Positions 25,435 to 33,152 of a stretch of 64,000 nt of DNA are shown here, in pieces. This DNA is from Arthrobacter sp. ZGTC412 (GTDB lineage: Bacteria; Actinomycetota; Actinomycetes; Actinomycetales; Micrococcaceae), in contig NZ_PJII01000019.1 in assembly GCF_002929215.1 (NCBI RefSeq), forward strand, positions 24,265-88,264, written 5' to 3'. Under the pieces are notes generated by a model. That model saw nothing but the letters and a program-made list of their open reading frames with translations. It was not told the DNA's origin and searched no databases. Position 1 is the stretch's first letter, and the number at the start of each line of letters is the position of its first letter. The translations under genes were made by a program, and so were the position numbers.

Positions 25435-25944
25435 TTAGGACGAGGGGGTCGTTAAGCGGGTGACCTTCCACGGCGCTTCCTCGCCCGTGCGGAGCAGCTG
25501 CACCCTGTACGTCCCGGCGTCAGTCGGTACATCTGCCTTGACGCCGTAGCCGTTGGCTTCATCGACGCTCAGCGTGGCCGGGCCGGTGACGCGGCTGGCG
25601 GGAATGTTGGCCGGGTCAACAGCCGAGTAATCGGCAGTGGTCTTTGGCGTCAGCCAGCGGGCAAGATCGTTAGCCCACTGCGTTTCCTCCACACCAGGGC
25701 GGGCAAAGTCCGCCATGGCCTTTTCAGCGACGTCAACAGCCGCGTCCTTGCTGGCCTGATCCCAGGTAATGCCGATCGTGGCCGGGACCGTACCCCCGGG
25801 AGCCTGCGGGCCGCTGCTTGCGCTCAGCGAAACGGGCGCTGAAGGCGTGGCGGTCGATTCTGCCGGTGCAGGCGTGGTGTTTGCTGCCGGTGCGCACGCG
25901 GCGCAGAGCAGGGCTACTGCGATGAGGGCCAGGGGCTTCTTCAC
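25435..25944 (-). CDS. conjugation-operon lipoprotein (169 aa)
   Basis: Starts MKKPLALIAVALLCAACAPA, a lipoprotein signal with cysteine at residue 17 (the residue at -3 is Cys rather than Leu, slightly unusual). A Thr/Ala/Pro/Ser linker follows, then a domain of about 115 residues ending LLRTGEEAPWKVTRLTTPSS that looks like an exported accessory domain. It overlaps the hydrolase gene by four bases. No named family; surface-anchored accessory of the transfer machine is the likely role. Confidence 0.75.
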   Translation of the reverse strand: MKKPLALIAVALLCAACAPAANTTPAPAESTATPSAPVSLSASSGPQAPGGTVPATIGITWDQASKDAAVDVAEKAMADFARPGVEETQWANDLARWLTPKTTADYSAVDPANIPASRVTGPATLSVDEANGYGVKADVPTDAGTYRVQLLRTGEEAPWKVTRLTTPSS

Positions 25945-27017
25945 TTTTTCTCCTCTTGGGTGGGCAGGTACAGGAAAGCTGAAGGGACGTCGCTGCTGAC
26001 GGTCCGGGTGTAGTAGTTGTGGTCATCCGGGGGCGGGTTGCCGTTGTAGCCCTCTTCGACGTAGGTCCCGTTGTCCTTGACTTCCTTGACCACGGCGACG
26101 TGACCGTAGGTTGGGTCCGCTCCCCCTGCCCCGGGTGCGTACCAGACGACCGCGCCCACCCGAGGCGTTTTGCCCGTGGCCCAGCCTTTGGCGTCCCAGC
26201 CGGCCTTCCAAGTCAGCGCGGAACCCAGGCCCTGCCCGTCGGGGCGGAAGGTGCCGTTGAGGAACTTGAACGGTGCGCCGGCGGACCCCATCTGCTGGTT
26301 CACCCGCCACAGGGCAAAGTCCACGCATTCGCGGTAGAACATGCCGAGCGGCGACGCCGCTGCACCTGTTCCGGCCTGCATCCAGGTCGGTAAGTTCTTC
26401 CACGGGTAGTCATCCCCGGCGCCGGACTGTCCTAGGATGGCGCAGCCGCTGCCTTCCAGTGAGAATTGGCCGTCAGAGAGCGCCTGGACGAGTTTCACTG
26501 CCTCGGGCCAGTACCGCTGGTAGTGGTACGGGTCAGCGTTGCGCTGGACCTTGTTCCCGGCAATGGTGGGTTCCAACAGCTCCCAGCCGTCCACCTTCTG
26601 CAGCGCCTTGATGAAGTTTGTGGCGCTGATGGTCGGGTCCATGCGGTCTGCGTAGGAACCCCACGCGCCGTTGTCGCGTTGCTGGAACAACCCCCGGGAA
26701 TCCGGGCCGGCACCATCGCCGTAGTCGAGAGCACGCAGCCCGGACTCCCCCAGGGCAACCATGACGCTGATCATTTGACCCTTCACGGGCAGATCCAAGG
26801 CCTTGCCGGCGCCCAGGATCGCCGCAGCATTCTTCAACTGCTCCTGAGAATAGCCATCGACTTTGGTGTCGCCGTTGATAGCCACTGAGACGGTCTGACC
26901 GCAGTCGCCAGCAGCGGACTTCGCTGGGGCAATAAGCAAGAGTATGGAGAAAACCAGCCCGAACAAGAGGCCGGGGACCACGATCAGCGCCACGAGGCCA
27001 AGCGACTTCCGTTGCAT
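25941..27017 (-). CDS. cell-wall hydrolase of the transfer operon (lysozyme-like plus CHAP domain)
   Basis: First gene of the leftward conjugation operon, 358 residues. A signal/anchor helix (LGLVALIVVPGLLFGLVFSILLLIAP) leads to a lysozyme-like region (ILGAGKALDLPVKGQMISVMVALGESGL, GPDSRGLFQQRDNGAWG) and a C-terminal CHAP domain with catalytic Cys in YRECVDFALWRVNQ and His in YGHVAVVKEV. It would open peptidoglycan for the channel, as VirB1-type proteins do. The ATG at 27017 is chosen because AAGGGGG lies just upstream and the signal starts at once; the frame is open 35 codons further upstream, across the promoter dyads. Confidence 0.87.
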   Translation of the reverse strand: MQRKSLGLVALIVVPGLLFGLVFSILLLIAPAKSAAGDCGQTVSVAINGDTKVDGYSQEQLKNAAAILGAGKALDLPVKGQMISVMVALGESGLRALDYGDGAGPDSRGLFQQRDNGAWGSYADRMDPTISATNFIKALQKVDGWELLEPTIAGNKVQRNADPYHYQRYWPEAVKLVQALSDGQFSLEGSGCAILGQSGAGDDYPWKNLPTWMQAGTGAAASPLGMFYRECVDFALWRVNQQMGSAGAPFKFLNGTFRPDGQGLGSALTWKAGWDAKGWATGKTPRVGAVVWYAPGAGGADPTYGHVAVVKEVKDNGTYVEEGYNGNPPPDDHNYYTRTVSSDVPSAFLYLPTQEEKK

Positions 27018-27065
27018 GTGGATCCCCCTTTGAGCCTCAGCTGTCGACTGGCTCGACCACAACGA

Positions 27066-27102
27066 TACATGCATGTAGTGAACACGTACAACGCTTGTAG
27101 TG
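27066..27102. promoter_or_regulatory. two dyads upstream of the conjugation operon
   Basis: TACATGCATGTA (27066-27077) and TACAA-CGC-TTGTA (27087-27099) are both perfect inverted repeats, each followed by GTG, with starts 21 bases apart (two helical turns). They lie 49-85 bases upstream of the first transfer gene, where a repressor would act. Related TACATGTA and ATGTATGTAG sequences occur upstream of the XRE gene. Confidence 0.55.
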
Positions 27103-27191
27103 GGCATGTTCATATCTGGCACGCTAAGGGAACGTTACGATGATTGGGCTCCGTTCCTCTTCCCTGGCTCGGCACTGAAGGGTGACACCCA

Positions 27192-28343
27192 ATGCTGACG
27201 ACACCTCGCCGACTGGCCGGCTTGGCGTTCCTTGTACCGGCGGCCGCCCTTTCTGGATTCGCGGTTGTCATGGCCCGCAAGATCGTTAAACGGGGACCAA
27301 AGGACTACCGTCGTGCCGAACTGACAGATGATGGACGCAGAGTCCGCATCGATTTGGACGACTACACGAAAGCCCTTGGCGACTTTGGCGTGTTCGACCC
27401 TGTGGCAGAGCGCTACACGAGAGTCGGTGAGGTCACGCTGATCGATGAGGATCGAAAGTACGTGGAGCGGCGGATCCATCCCTCGGGCTCGGGGCCGGCG
27501 TCCTTGGGGCCCCTGGTCGATTGGACCCCCGATGTGTTCTTTGAACCCTCTGCTGTGGCCGGACGGTTTGAAGAGGTGCACATCCCCACCGTCTACGGCG
27601 TGGCGCCCGCGTGGTTGTTCGAAAGAAAGAAGACAGACACATGGGTGATCCATATCCATGGCAGCTGGACCGACCGCTCGATCATGTTCCGGGACGTCCA
27701 CGCTTTCGGTCCCTTGGGATTTACCTCCTTGGTTCCGTCATTCCGGAGTGACCAAGAGGTCAGCCCACCGCAGGCCGAATCGAGCCACCTTGGGCAAACC
27801 GAATGGCGTGATGTGGAAAGCGCTGTGGCCTACGCCGTGGCTCATGGAGCGAAGCGAATCATCCTCTCGGGCTGGTCAATGGGTGGGACCATTGCCCTGC
27901 TCACAGCGGAGCGCAGCACTTACCGGGACCGGATTGTCGGGGTCGTCCTGGTAGGGCCGGTCACGAGCTGGCGTAAGACCATCACAGCGGGGGCGGCGCG
28001 GGCAGGGGTGCCGACGGTAGGGGCCGGCCTTGTCATGTGCCTGTTGCAGGCCCCCCCGTTCGCGAGGATGCTCGGGCTGGAGGAACCGATCGATTTCGAT
28101 GCACTTGAATGGGTCGATGTACCTAACCGGGTGGCAGTCCCGACGCTGGTCTTGCACTCCAGCGCAGATCAAGAGGTTCCCTGGGAGTTCTCGGTGGCGT
28201 TCCAACGCGCGAATCCTGACACCGTCACCCTGATTCCCCTACCCGAGGCGCACCATACCCAAGAGTGGAATGCCTCTCCTCGTGCTTTCACCAATGAACT
28301 CACGAGCTGGATCAGCAAAACGATCTTGACTGAGCAAGGCTAA
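27192..28343 (+). CDS. alpha/beta hydrolase, membrane-anchored (383 aa)
   Basis: An N-terminal hydrophobic segment (LAGLAFLVPAAALSGFAVVMA) suggests a membrane anchor with the enzyme outside or at the membrane. The hydrolase fold shows HIHGSWTDRSIMF (oxyanion region), the nucleophile elbow ILSGWSMGGTIALL, an aspartate in VLHSSADQEVPWEF and the final histidine in LPEAHHTQEWN. The substrate is unknown. It runs rightward from the region between the transfer operon and the regulatory trio and its end overlaps the membrane-protein gene by four bases (convergent). Confidence 0.85.
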   Translation: MLTTPRRLAGLAFLVPAAALSGFAVVMARKIVKRGPKDYRRAELTDDGRRVRIDLDDYTKALGDFGVFDPVAERYTRVGEVTLIDEDRKYVERRIHPSGSGPASLGPLVDWTPDVFFEPSAVAGRFEEVHIPTVYGVAPAWLFERKKTDTWVIHIHGSWTDRSIMFRDVHAFGPLGFTSLVPSFRSDQEVSPPQAESSHLGQTEWRDVESAVAYAVAHGAKRIILSGWSMGGTIALLTAERSTYRDRIVGVVLVGPVTSWRKTITAGAARAGVPTVGAGLVMCLLQAPPFARMLGLEEPIDFDALEWVDVPNRVAVPTLVLHSSADQEVPWEFSVAFQRANPDTVTLIPLPEAHHTQEWNASPRAFTNELTSWISKTILTEQG

Positions 28344-29251
28344 GTCTGCGCGTCTAGCTTGGCCTCAATTTGGCTTATTCTGCCCTGGACAGGCTCCGGG
28401 AATGTCGTCATGTTCCCCCGCTGGTAGTTGTGCAGAACAATGAGGCTTTTGTAGACCCCGTTTTCGAGCGTTTCATTGAAAAGGTCCCTAGCCGGACTGA
28501 CTCGGGAGTGATCTGCATTGACCCTGATCCTCAACGCAGTCAGCCAGAGCGCATCGATCATCCAGAGCCGCAACTTCGGCAGCTGCTTCGACAGGAAGAG
28601 AATCAGCCACCCCGCGGCCGTCACCGAGAGGCCGGCGTAGAAAAGACGGTCAAACCAAGCTCCGATTGCCTCTGCGAAGGTATGCCAGGGCGAGAAATGG
28701 AAGAGCAGTACGTACGTGATGTGGCACGAGCAAGCCGCCGCAACCACGAGCAGGCCCGCTGAGAATGTTGCGTACAGGCCCCTCGCCTTGTGCCGAAGCA
28801 TGTAGATGATCCTGAGCACGGTGAACAGCAACGCGAGCATGTAGGTGCCGCTGTACGTGGCAGTCGCGAGCTGGTCCATGCGGGAATCAATGAAGTCCGC
28901 CGAGGTTGGAGCTTTGTCCTTAATTAGGGCGAAGCCGACAATCATGATGGGAATGCTCAGCAACGGAGCGTAGTAAGTCCACCTGACTGGTACGTTCGCT
29001 AACCGCCGCACGCTGTCGTTGAAGAAGAAGATCGCCAGTAGCGCGAAGATGGCTTGAAGTAGGTTCGTCACGTTGACGCCACCGAGATAGCTGTCGATGG
29101 TCGCTAGCGGTGTAACAGTTCCCAGGACATAGAGCGCCGCGACGCCGAACACCGATGCTACCCACGACGCCCGGGCTTCCGCCGCCTTGACCACTGAGGG
29201 GATTCGAAGGAGGCATAGGGCAGTCAGCAGCGCAAAGAGCAGCAGTTTCAT
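28340..29251 (-). CDS. seven-helix membrane protein, MAB_1171c-type
   Basis: A 303-residue protein with about seven membrane helices (for example SWVASVFGVAALYVLGTVTPLA, LLQAIFALLAIFFF, YAPLLSIPIMIVGFALI, GLLVVAAACSCHITYVLLF) and a soluble C-terminal tail of about 80 residues (LWMIDALWLTALRIRVNADHSRVSPARDLFNETLE). I recognise the MAB_1171c family, often coded with an XRE regulator and an ImmA/IrrE protease, as here. It is usually labelled a putative transporter; a sensor role for the trio is my inference. Confidence 0.78.
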   Translation of the reverse strand: MKLLLFALLTALCLLRIPSVVKAAEARASWVASVFGVAALYVLGTVTPLATIDSYLGGVNVTNLLQAIFALLAIFFFNDSVRRLANVPVRWTYYAPLLSIPIMIVGFALIKDKAPTSADFIDSRMDQLATATYSGTYMLALLFTVLRIIYMLRHKARGLYATFSAGLLVVAAACSCHITYVLLFHFSPWHTFAEAIGAWFDRLFYAGLSVTAAGWLILFLSKQLPKLRLWMIDALWLTALRIRVNADHSRVSPARDLFNETLENGVYKSLIVLHNYQRGNMTTFPEPVQGRISQIEAKLDAQT

Positions 29252-29254
29252 GGT

Positions 29255-29701
29255 CTAGAGGAAAGGCTCAGGCTCGAACGAGCTGCGTGTGCGGGTCTTT
29301 TTCGACATCTCGAAAGCGAACTCCTCTACCCAGCGTTCGACAGGATGATTCGGAACAGACCGACAAGTGATACTGATTGCATCCGCAGTTTCCCGCAGCA
29401 TCTCCTCCGAGAGATCCGGCAGAGCCAAGCAAGTCCGAAAGCTCTCCAAATAGATGTGCCCAAGCTCGTGATAGATGCAATGAAGTTTGTACTGCTGCGA
29501 CTTCTGCGGCGGGAAGTAAACGTTTATGCGATCTTCAAACTCAGCTTTGAAGGCCGTCAACGCACCCCAGGACTCTTTGTACTCGACCAGATTGATCGGC
29601 TTCTCACACATCACGGTCAAGCGCTCGACAACTTCCTCCATCGACGTTGTACCGTCTCCACATAGCTCCTGGACCATTTCTGCGACCGGCGGGAGGCTCA
29701 T
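29255..29701 (-). CDS. ImmA/IrrE-like metallopeptidase (148 aa)
   Basis: The zinc-protease motif HELGH lies in YKLHCIYHELGHIYLESF (about residue 78), with a downstream glutamate in WVEEFAFEM as possible third ligand. The length is normal for ImmA-like proteins coded with XRE regulators; in ICEBs1 the homologous ImmA cleaves the repressor ImmR and switches on transfer. It lies directly between the XRE gene (start one base after the XRE stop region) and the membrane protein, so all three are one operon. Cleavage of the neighbouring regulator is inferred. Confidence 0.85.
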   Translation of the reverse strand: MSLPPVAEMVQELCGDGTTSMEEVVERLTVMCEKPINLVEYKESWGALTAFKAEFEDRINVYFPPQKSQQYKLHCIYHELGHIYLESFRTCLALPDLSEEMLRETADAISITCRSVPNHPVERWVEEFAFEMSKKTRTRSSFEPEPFL

Positions 29702-30154
29702 TCAGTCTTCCTCTTCGCCGTTCATCGATCCATCGATGATCCTGGTGATCGTCTTCAGCATCTCGGGCGAGGTGGCCCCCAGGTTTCTTGCGGCAAAGTT
29801 CTTTACCTTGAGCTTGCGCATCTGGACAAGGAACTCCATGCGCGCTTCTACTTCCGGGGGAGTCTCGCTGTTGAGATCGCACAGATAACTGGCGGGTACG
29901 GCAAAGACGTACTCTGCTATGCCCTTCAGCAGTTCCTGATCTGTCACCAGGCTGCCGCTGCCATTGATCAAGTAGGACCACCGTGTCCGAGACAGCTGGA
30001 TTCCGTGAGCGGAGAGTGCTTCTTCCACATGGGGGTACGTGAGCGCAGTGTTGTGATCGGACTCCCAGATATCCACCAGGATGCCCATGCGATCCGCCAG
30101 CCGCTCTTTCTTCTGTTGCTGCGTAAGAAACACGCTGCGGCCCCCATTTGCCAT
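29702..30154 (-). CDS. XRE/EspR-like DNA-binding regulator (150 aa)
   Basis: A helix-turn-helix protein: LTYPHVEEALSAHGIQLSRTRWSYLINGSGSLVTDQELLKGIAEYVFAVPASYL resembles the EspR-type XRE domain, where the helix-turn-helix is followed by a conserved AxxFxVPxxY-like segment. The C-terminal third (helical) probably dimerises. AAGGAG precedes the ATG. It is first in the trio with the ImmA-like protease and membrane protein, and the likely binder of the TACATG dyads near its own promoter and near the transfer promoter. Confidence 0.82.
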   Translation of the reverse strand: MANGGRSVFLTQQQKKERLADRMGILVDIWESDHNTALTYPHVEEALSAHGIQLSRTRWSYLINGSGSLVTDQELLKGIAEYVFAVPASYLCDLNSETPPEVEARMEFLVQMRKLKVKNFAARNLGATSPEMLKTITRIIDGSMNGEEED

Positions 30155-30787
30155 CTTTACAGCTCCTTAGCCAAGCTCAGCAACTCGTGTAGACCGCCAC
30201 ACAAAGCAGGCGGCAGCTGACACAAAATGTTACCCGATGACTTCCGGCGGGTATAGGCAATGAGTTGTTCATGTGCGAAGCATGTATGTAGTCTGTCGCT
30301 TGCATGGTCTTTGACCACTAGAGAATTTCACGGTTGCAGTCATCAATTACATGTAGAGCGCGGAAGGAGGATGCGAGGACAGTGCAACCTTGCGTTGGGA
30401 CAGAACACAGGTGCAGCCCGTGGCAAAGGCAGCGAAGGGCCCATGCCGGACTGCTGGGTCCCAGGAGCCACCAGCGGAGAGTCCGCGTCACCACCATGTC
30501 ATCGGGATGAAAGACTTTCCGACCCTAAGGACGTGTTGCAGGTGCCTTCATGTACTTCGTGCCCGGCCAGCGCGTGGGCAACCGCCGGGGTGCGCATGAC
30601 TGTTTCCGTTTCAACACGCCGGGAACTGTTTCTGTTTCAATACCGAAGCATGGAAGTCCCCGGTGGTAGTTTCAGTTTCAGAGGAGCTTGAAGCCCAAAA
30701 TTTCACTCCTTAGAGCCACAAGGAATTCGGCTCGACCACTCTATTGAAGTAAAGGCAGCCACGGTTGCCATAGTTCAAAGGACAGGG
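30155..30787. promoter_or_regulatory. 633-base divergent intergenic region with dyads and GTTTC repeats
   Basis: Contains ATGTATGTAGT (about 30283-30293) and the palindrome TACATGTA (30348-30355), related to the dyads at 27066. Further right are three copies of GTTTCnGTTTCA at 30602-30613, 30628-30639 and 30669-30680, upstream of the small RHH-like gene. An open frame from 30371 has no ribosome-binding spacing and no recognisable content, so I do not call a gene here. Confidence 0.5.
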
Positions 30788-31018
30788 ATGATGGCTCCAG
30801 CTACTCGTACAGGCAGGCGCTCCAAAGGCGACCGCAAATTTGTCGGATTCCGCATCGCTACCCCGAAAGCCGATGCAATGGAGGAAATTGCAAAAGCGGA
30901 GGGTTACCAGTACGTCAGCGACTGGCTGTCCGACGTGGTCGAAGAACGCTTGGCCAACACCCGACTTCACGCAATCGTTCAGCAAGAGGAGTTGCCGCTT
31001 GGCCGCTTAGCTTCTTAA
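30788..31018 (+). CDS. small ribbon-helix-helix-like protein (76 aa)
   Basis: The sequence DRKFVGFRIATPKADAMEEIAKAEGYQYVSDWLSDVVEERLAN has a beta strand followed by two helices, the pattern of a MetJ/Arc-type ribbon-helix-helix DNA-binding protein. AGGACAGGG precedes tandem ATGs at 30788 and 30791. It lies just upstream of the replication gene and downstream of the GTTTC repeats, so copy-number or rep control is plausible but unproven. A terminator follows at once. Confidence 0.7.
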   Translation: MMAPATRTGRRSKGDRKFVGFRIATPKADAMEEIAKAEGYQYVSDWLSDVVEERLANTRLHAIVQQEELPLGRLAS

Positions 31019-31024
31019 AAGTTG

Positions 31025-31047
31025 AAGGCCCGCACGAGGCGGGCCTT
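31025..31047. terminator. hairpin after the RHH-like gene
   Basis: Perfect 9-bp arms AAGGCCCGC and GCGGGCCTT with a 5-base loop, seven bases after the stop codon, followed by TCGAAGCTTCT without a long T run. Confidence 0.7.
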
Positions 31048-31133
31048 CGAAGCTTCTGATTCACGCACTGGGATGCTTGCCGGCGAACAGTTCGCGAATC
31101 GTTTGGAAGTCCTTTCCAGGGCTTCATTTGTGT

Positions 31134-31165
31134 AAAAAACCGATCCGCCAAGATCGGCCCCTTTT
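31134..31165. terminator. hairpin with A-tract and T-run just before the Rep frame
   Basis: CCGATC and GATCGG arms (31140-31157) preceded by AAAAAA and followed by CCCCTTTT. It has the shape of an intrinsic terminator in both directions and touches the TTG start of the Rep frame, suggesting transcription attenuation of rep or a rep start further downstream. Confidence 0.6.
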
Positions 31166-31167
31166 CA

Positions 31168-33075
31168 TTGCCTCTCACAGCAACTCTCCCCGAAAGGATT
31201 GTTCCCATCGTACATGGACACCCATGTGCGTCGCCAGCCATACCTCTCTCTGGCGTGTCGCGCAACCTCTCAACGGGCTCGCCCGCCGAAGCATGGGCCG
31301 CCCTCGCACCCGTTCTCGCGGGTCAGCCCCGGGTCCGGCTTTCAAAGGACGCCGGCAAGAGCTATCCACAAAAACATGAACGAAATCTCACCGACGTACT
31401 TCCTTCGGTTCCCGCCGCGGTTCGGATCTTCGGCAAGGACGGCACCTGCGCTGCGATCTTCCTCGACTTCGACTCCTCGGTAGCCGGACCGGATTGGGTC
31501 CAGGCCGATGTCCGTGCCGTCCAGACCTGGCTGCACTCGGTCGGGGCGCGCTGGATTGAGGACTACTCGCCCAACGGCGGCCGCCACGTCTACATCCCAC
31601 TGGCGCAGCGGGTCACCTTCTCCGAAGCGCGTGATCTTGTCGAGGCGCTGGGCACCCGGTACCGGACCCTGGACAAGACCCCGCACCAAAACATGCTCCA
31701 CGGCTGCATGCGAACACCCGGCTCACCGCACAAACGCGGCGGCCACCAGGAACTGGCAATGAGCCTCTCCATGGCCTACGACATCGCCCGCCGGCCCAAC
31801 AGCGCCGCCGTTTGGACCGCCATGACCAAGGACCTAGCCGCAGAGATCAAGGCTGTCCGGGCCCTCCGGCAGGAAGAAACCTTCACCCCCGCAACCCCGG
31901 ACGCACCGGTCATCGACCAGCCCGCCGGACGCATGTCCCGGGCAATGCAGGTGCTCGCCCAGACCGGACTGTACGACACCAACCAGTACGCCTCGGACTC
32001 CGAAGCACGCCAGGCCGTCATCCTGTCCGCGGCGGCCGCCGGCCTCGAGCTGGTCGATGTTGAACGCCGTATGCTCCAGGGAACCTGGCCCGGGCTCGCC
32101 TCCTTCTACGCCCGGTACGCAGCCCGTCACCGGCTCCCGTCCCTGCGCCGCGACTGGATGAGCGCCCTTAGCTACCTCAGCAAAAATGAGGCCAAAAACG
32201 ATCCGAATAACAATGTCCGCAAATCCCCCACAAGCCAGCCAAATACACAGGGGGGAGGGGTAAAGGGTTCCTCCTCAAATTCAAATCCCGATGCAGAGCA
32301 ACGGTTCATCCGGACCTGGCGTAGTGCACTCAGGATCAGGGAGGTGAACTACCAGGCATCCAAGACGGGAATGGCACGCCGAATGGTGCTACGGGCAGTG
32401 GGGGAGGCAGCCCACATGACAGCTTCCCGGTTCATCGAATTCGGCGTCCGGTCTATCGCCGTGGCCACCGGCCTTGACCACACCACCGTGGGTCTCCACT
32501 TGAGGGAGCTGCGTGCTGAGAAGGATCCCCTGGTCACGCTGGTGGAAGAAGCTCGTGGGACCAAAGGCGATCTGTACATGCTGACCGTGCCCGAAGAGCT
32601 GAAGACTGCCGCCGAAGATGCGACGTGGCAGAAGGGAAAGATCCACGCCCTGCGCCCGGTGTTCCGGGAGCTGGGACTGCCGGCCGCCTTTGTCTACGAG
32701 GCCCTGGAGCACTCCCCCGCCATGCCGACATCGGAAATTGTCCGTGCCACGCGTCTATCGAGGTCAGCGGTGCACGAGGCCCTCGAAGTTCTTACGGCAT
32801 GGAACCTGGTGGCTCGCGACGTTCGCAGGGCCTGGTCGGTCATTACGGCGACGTCATTGAGACAGCTCGCGGAACAGTTTGGAGTCCTGGAGGCAGTGGC
32901 GGCGCAGGTGCAGAGGTACCGGACAGACCGGATCATCTGGCGGGAGTGGCTGGCCAAGAACGTCACCACCGTCGCCGAGCTCCTCTCCCCCGGTGAGGAC
33001 TACCCGTGGGAAATGTTCGAGGGACCGCCCGATGAGTGGTCACTGTCCGACATGGCCTTCAGACAATCGGCCTGA
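31168..33075 (+). CDS. plasmid replication initiator with primase-like (AEP/PrimPol) domain
   Basis: About 635 residues. The archaeo-eukaryotic-primase motifs are visible: AAIFLDFDSS (motif I, DxD), then SPNGGRHVYIPLAQ (motif II, sGGxHxY), with CMRTPGSPHKRGGHQ typical of plasmid primase-like Reps. After an Asn/Ser/Gly linker (about residues 345-375) comes a C-terminal region with winged-helix patterns (ASRFIEFGVRSIAVATGLDH, SEIVRATRLSRSAVHEALEVL) that could bind the origin. The TTG at 31168 is the longest start; a GTG at 31255 is an alternative given the terminator-like hairpin just upstream. Rep identity is supported by the adjacent parA and parB-like genes. Confidence 0.75.
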   Translation: MPLTATLPERIVPIVHGHPCASPAIPLSGVSRNLSTGSPAEAWAALAPVLAGQPRVRLSKDAGKSYPQKHERNLTDVLPSVPAAVRIFGKDGTCAAIFLDFDSSVAGPDWVQADVRAVQTWLHSVGARWIEDYSPNGGRHVYIPLAQRVTFSEARDLVEALGTRYRTLDKTPHQNMLHGCMRTPGSPHKRGGHQELAMSLSMAYDIARRPNSAAVWTAMTKDLAAEIKAVRALRQEETFTPATPDAPVIDQPAGRMSRAMQVLAQTGLYDTNQYASDSEARQAVILSAAAAGLELVDVERRMLQGTWPGLASFYARYAARHRLPSLRRDWMSALSYLSKNEAKNDPNNNVRKSPTSQPNTQGGGVKGSSSNSNPDAEQRFIRTWRSALRIREVNYQASKTGMARRMVLRAVGEAAHMTASRFIEFGVRSIAVATGLDHTTVGLHLRELRAEKDPLVTLVEEARGTKGDLYMLTVPEELKTAAEDATWQKGKIHALRPVFRELGLPAAFVYEALEHSPAMPTSEIVRATRLSRSAVHEALEVLTAWNLVARDVRRAWSVITATSLRQLAEQFGVLEAVAAQVQRYRTDRIIWREWLAKNVTTVAELLSPGEDYPWEMFEGPPDEWSLSDMAFRQSA

Positions 33076-33096
33076 CTCATCCCCCGGGCAAAGGGA

Positions 33097-33138
33097 GGCC
33101 ATGCTTTCATGCATGAATGAATGCAAGAAAGCATGGCC
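33097..33138. terminator. 12-bp stem-loop with palindrome copy between rep and par genes
   Basis: Perfect arms GGCCATGCTTTC and GAAAGCATGGCC around an 18-base loop. The left arm runs into TTCATGCATGAA (33106-33117), the same element as the array at 34574-35654. It lies between the convergent rep and parB-like genes, so it may end both transcripts and also be a partition or origin site. Confidence 0.65.
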
Positions 33139-33152
33139 AGGGGAAATGCGGG

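Noticed and set aside
30371-30691. 106-codon rightward frame after a strong GGAAGGAGG
   Set aside because: The ribosome-binding sequence touches the ATG with no spacing, the product is rich in Cys/Ser/Arg without fold character, and it runs through the GTTTC repeats.
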